NCBI GenBank assembly: GCA_000499405.2
Contig: HG738140.1
Location: 10,567,560-10,631,559 of the forward strand
From: Onchocerca volvulus
Lineage: Eukaryota > Nematoda > Chromadorea > Rhabditida > Onchocercidae
DNA length: 64,000 nt
Reading direction: 5' to 3'
Shown: positions 58,617-64,000 of the stretch, piece by piece
How the letters are laid out: every line of letters begins with the position of its first letter
How positions within the stretch are numbered: the first letter of the stretch is position 1
The notes under the pieces: generated by a model
The model's input: the letters and a program-made list of their open reading frames with translations, nothing else
What the model was told of the DNA's origin: nothing
The model's database searches: none
Program-made: the position numbers and the translations under genes

Positions 58617-61134
58617 TATTGAAGAAAAAAATTAGAAATCGACCGAAGTGGCTTCCAGATGATAATTATCAATAGTGATCGCTCGTTATCGTCATCATCA
58701 TCATCATCCATCAGGTGTGCATGACAGGTAGAGAGAAATATCGGGCAAGGGTGTGGTATTGGGGCTAGTGGTGGTGCTGGTTTGCTGCGGTGATTCATTT
58801 TCACAACTCACATTCGAAGAGACAGACCTTTTTTCGAAATACTCTTCTTGCTGCTCAAAATCTCTTATTTGGGAAAAAAAAAAACGAAAAAAAAGGAAAA
58901 AAAAAAAGAACTTGTTGAGACTATCAAACATCCACTGAGTTTATTTTAAATCGATGAACGGGAAGGAAATTTGATCGAAAAGTTGAATGAAGTGTAAAGA
59001 AATAACCTAATTTTTTAACATATTTAGGAAAAAACCATTTTTATGTTTGCTTTCTAAAGTGAGTAAATTTTTATTGCATTTCATCCATTTGTTTGCATAA
59101 TTTTTTCATCAATTCATAACAACTGTTAAACTATATTCGGAGACAAAATAATTTCAAGAATTCCAGCCTGTTTATTACATAAAAATTCTGATCATTGAAT
59201 TTAGAAAAAAATTACAAAAAAAAAGTACATATATACAATTAAAAAGACTACATTTACCATATTGTTGGATTCATTACCAGTCCTTTTTTATACAATGCTC
59301 TAAATTATGGCTGTATTTTAAAATGCAAAAGCTATGATTGTTGGGCCTCATTTCCTGGTGGTTCTTCATCCATAATCCAAGCTAAACTATCAAAAGTCAA
59401 GTTTAGAATTTCAATCATATTATGTTGCAATCTGTAATGATAATCAATTATTATGTAGTTCTCAGTCATTACTATGTTCTATCGTTTCTCGGATAACACT
59501 ATTCTTGCAGGCTTTCTAGAAATAATTCTAATTACTATAAACTCATTATTGTTTGTATCTGACTACTACCCTTGCTATCAGTTAACTTATCACAGCCAAT
59601 CAATATCATTATCATGAATGAAAGCATAAAAGACAAAAGACTTGCTCTATCACTCAGCTTCTTCCACTGGAAATAATGGAAGCATAAGAATGCACTGACA
59701 CTAGCATCAGCCACTTGTCTAAGTCACCAAGGTAATTCTTTCTTGGTGACAGCTCAAGCGCCGATTAAGCTAACTGAACAAGCTCGGTCTCTCAAATGGA
59801 ACAATATTTCTCCTTAGCTCTTCTTCCTATCCATTCCAAATTTATGGCATGCGACAGCCAGGAAACATTCTGGATCAGAATTCCAAACATCACTGATCGA
59901 ATACAAAGCAGAATCTGACAATTAGTGAGTGTTCTTTTTGCAGAATTATTATTAAAATAACTAATTTCAGATTTCCGTTGTTATTACTATCACTAACTGT
60001 TAAGGCAATATTAGGTTGCTAATCTTTGTATAGCTAACTATCAACTATTTCCAAACCTATTTAGCAATATCATACACTGCCAATCAAAAGCTCTCGTAGC
60101 AACCTAAATTTTTGTATCGCTCACGGAACATTCTGCACCGATAGAGTTAACAATGCAAATAAAACGGTCGATGGAACCTATTTACCTGGTTGAGTAAACA
60201 CAATTGTACAGTGCTCATCTACATTCACACACTAATTCCGATACTAGCTTAAATACTAACTTATAGCTTCCGCTCCAGATAATGCACTGAGAAATACTGA
60301 CTCGCTTAACTGTTGGAAATTGAAGACACTTAAGATTTATTCAATGATTAAATTGATACATTGTGCTTCAGATAATCTTCCTTGCCGGGAAAATGCACAT
60401 ATGATATACTCAGGTATTCCTCTGACAGAAAGAATCTGGAATCATTCGAGAGTTAAAGTCTATGCAGGCCAACAGTCAGTTGTGAAAAGAAAGAAATTAT
60501 CGAACTAAGATTAAATTATAATACATGTGTAACTGATTTCTCATTTCTTTTCAATGTTCCAAGTTGGCCATAAAGGTCTTCTTCCTTCTTCTTCAATTTT
60601 GATCTTTTTTCAATTTAATGCAGTTTAATTGAAATCTTCTTTATTTTTTTGCTTTCAGATATATTGCTCAAATATTTTCTTCCACAAACGATCTGCTGTT
60701 AGTTGTAAGAAACTCATCAATTATAAAAACTGAAATTATAATAAAAATATAGCCCGAAGTAGATTGAAGATTTACACTTCATATTAAAAAAATCTCTTCT
60801 TCTTATTAGATTTACGGCTGCTTAACTTTTTAATGTAGTATTTATCATAATGATGATATATTTGTAAATAATCCCCTCTCACAATTTCTTTTCGACAAAA
60901 TTTCTGAATATAAATCAATAATATGAATCAATAAGATACTCTTTTATTTCGCACAATATATCATTGCTTTATTTCTTACAATAATCTACAGTGAGACCGG
61001 AACGACAATCTAATTAATAACAAATTATCATGGAGCTGCTACTTGTCCTTCATCAATTTTTCTTCAATTTCCAAGTGTAACAGTAGGAAAATTGTAATAC
61101 AGAGAAAGACGAGATGTACATCGCTATGCGAACA

Positions 61135-61186
61135 TATACAGCATGCATATGCACGCACACATGTACACGCACACGCACACGCACAA
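61135..61186. repeat. CACG/CACA microsatellite
   Basis: GCACACGCACACGCACAC-type repeats are preceded by GCATGCATATGCACGC. This is simple-sequence DNA of about 50 bases. Confidence 0.9.
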
Positions 61187-62689
61187 TCATCTATAGACAG
61201 AGATGCAAATAATGCACACCTGCACAGAAGTTTGCTTCAAAATACAAACTTTAGTGGCAGACAGTCTTGAAGATGTCCATGCACACATTGATTGATATTT
61301 TTTTTTTCGATTTTCTTCAACAGACGCTGCGTAAAAAGACAAAAACGAAATTGAATTGCACTGTGAACTCGTTCTTTCGCCCACCTCATCAGTATCACCA
61401 GTTTTTCAAAAATTAAACTAAACAAAAGATGAAACAAATTTCTTCTTCCTCGTTTCACCTCAATTGTCAGTTTTTACTGTTCTCCATAAAAGGTTCGACT
61501 TCATATGTCTTTCCACTTTATCAGGAATCAATTAAAAGAAATAAGATAACTGGAACTGTTAACGCGAATTTATGCAAAACAGGCTGAGAAAAATTTTTTC
61601 AACGGTCAAATTAAGGCAAAAGCAAAGGTCAACGCAGGGAAATGAAGAGAAATAAAGAGACCGCAACAGGACAAGGATCAAGATCAGATTTTGCAATTAA
61701 GTGTTACAGTCATCAAAAAATTGCCGCTAATAATTGCAGTTATTATGTTGAAAATATTGAGAGATGAGAGAAGAGAAGAAGAGTTCAACCTGATGGGACG
61801 GGCCAAAAGTGCAACAATAATGTAAACTTGAAAACAAATTTTTTTAAAGATTTAAAATTCAGCAAAATGGGGAACTTAATGGACTCTGCAAATTAAAGAA
61901 GAAAAAAAGAAGAGACATTCTGAAATTTAATTTTAAAAATTAAATTAGATGTATATAATTTCACAATTTACTGATTCAAAAAAATCTCTATTGAGAAATT
62001 TAATTTCTGGGTGTCAAAAAATTGCTAGAAACTGGAAAAAGCACTCAATGCATGTCAAAAGCAACGATGAAGGCATAATCCGGATTCCGGACCATTCTAC
62101 ACTATTCAATGTTCGTATCGGGAAAATGCATTTCCTTAAATGACTGTTAGTTAATCGATGAAATTTCGACACTAAATGAACAACAGTACGACAATGATGA
62201 AAGAATTGGTAGATTGATTTGATGTGTCCGAATAAATTTGATGAAATAGCGGATAATGTTAATGTTACTGATGGCGGCAGTTATTCTTGGCGATACATCA
62301 TCGAACCAATAATTTTCTCACTCATTAATTAGTAAATGGGCGTTGGGCCCAAATGATTTCTTTCTACTAAGCCATCACGAAAAATAATTGTATGCTTGGT
62401 TGGCACTTTACTACTTATATTCGTGCATGCAAACACACACAACTCATTCACAGACGAAAACATGCACATGTGTACTACCTGTACATAGGTGGGTACATCT
62501 GTGGATCTTGTGGATCTGAATAGATCAGCTCTCCAGTGGTAATGATGAAATATGGTTATTATAGCAAAACGAAAGAATGGACAAATGAACAGAGATGAAC
62601 AAACAAATAAATAAGTGGACGAGAGAAATGGACAACGACGATGCCGCCGTGGGGAAAATGAAGACTGTTTTGGTCAGGTCATCGAAGGG

Positions 62690-62800
62690 GAATGAAGGCC
62701 GTTGTCGAAGAAGAAGAAGACGAAGAAGAAGCAGATGTCCATGTCGATGATGCATGCCCAGGCCGCCAATGCATGCAGTGCATGCATATGTTTAGTGTCC
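62690..62800. repeat. GAA-rich tract followed by clustered ATGCATG words
   Basis: A GAAGAAGAAGACGAAGAAGA tract at about 62708-62732 is followed within 60 bases by GATGCATGCCC, AATGCATGCAGTGCATGCATA and related words. The region is more GC-rich than its flanks. The reading frames here are simple-repeat translations, so I do not call a gene. Confidence 0.55.
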
Positions 62801-64000
62801 AAGGGCATTCATTCCCTACACCGCACCAAGTAGCAACAGCACCATCAACAATTATCATCCACCTCTCTTCCTCTGTCTATCCGTAAATTTACCCAAATGA
62901 TCCAAAATCCGATTACCAATCATCAGAACAAGGGAATTGAAGAGAATAAAAAAAAAGAAAACGAAAATGAATTTCGGTTCAATGAGATAGAGAATTCGAG
63001 ATGTAGATTAACCGGGTGACAAATTCAATGTAACCAAGTTCGAAGCTGTTTAGGCTTCAATTGCACCAAGTTACAAAAATGAACTGAAATAAAGGAAAAA
63101 AATCTTAAAATAAAAGATTGAAGTTGGAAAAAAGAGGAAACAGATTAAATGGAAAATAATTCATAAAGATCATCGATGATCAATTAATTATCTAGCTATT
63201 CATGTTAATCGAAAATTGAAATGACTTCCTCTGGATGTAAAATATTCAAATTTGAATATGATCATGTTGGTAACGCTTGATTTAATCTTAACACATCATT
63301 TTAACAAATGTTTGCTTTTCAATCGAATTGATTGCCTCAATTTTCAATCCACTTAACGCAACAGTACCATTCTTTTCTATTTCACTGCGTGTATGCGTAA
63401 ACATCATCGAACATCATCAGAAGCAGCACCAAGAAGCTAATCATAGACACGTGTCTGTGCTGCATTTCCATTAAAAAAATTTACTACACATGAAGATACG
63501 GTAATCGGTCCGAAATACTGTAGAAATTTATGCGGATTCATTCGCTAATATGAAGCGTTAGAAGTCAAAATCGATCGAAAAAAAAATCCAACCATTCTTA
63601 AACAGAGAAACAAGAATAAAAAAATACTGATAAAATTAGAAATGGAATGATAACTTCTTTTTTTTTTTTTTTAATTTGAGCTCACTTAAAATTAGAAAAA
63701 TGAACAGAGCCAAAAAATTGTAATCATTATCATAAACTACGACAATGACAACAATTCATTCTAATTTGTGATAATGAAAAGCAAACATTGCTTCACTTTA
63801 TAAGCAGTGCTGTGATTATAAAAAGAAAATATAGGAGTACCGAATAATGGAATAAATAGAGAAATACAGTAATGAATGCTTTTTTATTCATAGCAAATTG
63901 AAGTTCAGCAATAAATATTCAGACGATGGAAATTTTTTATCTCTCATCTATTTTAATATATTTTGATGTTTGAGATGAATTTTACAAAAAACAAAGAAAA

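Larger units (their letters stand above)
56542..64000. other. Region upstream of egl-44, no confirmed gene
   Basis: This 7.5 kb holds the egl-44 5' flank and whatever lies beyond the window. It contains a 210-codon + strand ORF (57618-58250), a CT tract (58552-58616), a Ser/Thr/Pro-rich minus-strand exon candidate (about 58700-58880), a CA-type microsatellite (61135-61186), a GAA-rich/ATGCAT-rich segment (62690-62800), and T- and A-runs. None can be tied to a known family. Confidence 0.5.

Noticed and set aside
59723..59750. 9-bp stem GTCACCAAG/CTTGGTGAC resembling a terminator or tRNA arm
   Set aside because: There is no cloverleaf, no T-loop GTTCRA and no A/B box arrangement. A stem this short is common by chance.
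62525..62886. Acidic (+) and Leu/Arg-rich (-) ORFs
   Set aside because: Both read through a GAA-type simple repeat, and no independent support for a gene was found.

Overview
The window is AT-rich eukaryotic nuclear DNA that I read as nematode. It contains a divergent nematode-type globin, a cell-cell fusogen of the EFF-1/AFF-1 family, a stand-alone peroxisomal MaoC hydratase and a TEAD factor. Genes are split into short exons (about 45-310 nt) with GT..AG introns, TTTNCAG/TTGCAG-like acceptors and low GC. Intron size and base composition fit a clade III (spirurid/filarial-like) worm better than Caenorhabditis, but that is inference. I joined exons by hand from reading frame, splice phase and remembered family sequences, so boundaries may be off by 1-2 bases.

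Layout. Seven genes were assembled. (1) + strand 3833-5608: globin, five exons. (2) - strand 9235-14973: complete EFF-1/AFF-1-type fusogen, eleven exons, from signal peptide to a membrane anchor with a Cys-rich tail. (3) - strand 26584-29302: maoc-1-like enoyl-CoA hydratase 2. (4) - strand 30404-34673: mitochondrial very-long-chain acyl-CoA dehydrogenase (acdh-12/ACADVL type), fifteen exons. (5) - strand 36753-40312: MATH-BTB (SPOP-like) CUL3 adaptor with a basic tail; its 5' end is unresolved. (6) + strand 42314-46765: C2H2 zinc-finger protein, seven exons and seven fingers. (7) - strand 49753-56541: egl-44/TEAD transcription factor, ten exons, including a 2.77 kb intron inside the TEA domain.

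The rest appears gene-free: 1-3.8 kb, 5.6-9.2 kb, a large block at 15.0-26.6 kb upstream of the fusogen, 40.8-42.3 kb, 46.8-49.7 kb and 56.6-64 kb upstream of egl-44. These stretches hold microsatellites, short tandem duplications, diverged dispersed repeats and a few same-strand ORFs or exon candidates that I cannot assign. Three near-perfect snap-back inverted repeats lie in introns, one in the globin gene and two in the first intron of the zinc-finger gene.

Genes together. maoc-1 and the acyl-CoA dehydrogenase are both fatty-acid beta-oxidation genes in head-to-tail order, about 1.1 kb apart. From memory, both C. elegans orthologues carry E04F6 cosmid names on chromosome II, so this looks like retained microsynteny. 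The fusogen and egl-44 are developmental genes (epidermal/cell fusion and cell fate) that also map to chromosome II in C. elegans, consistent with an ancestral linkage group. No tRNA, rRNA, CRISPR, operon promoter or intact transposon was seen.
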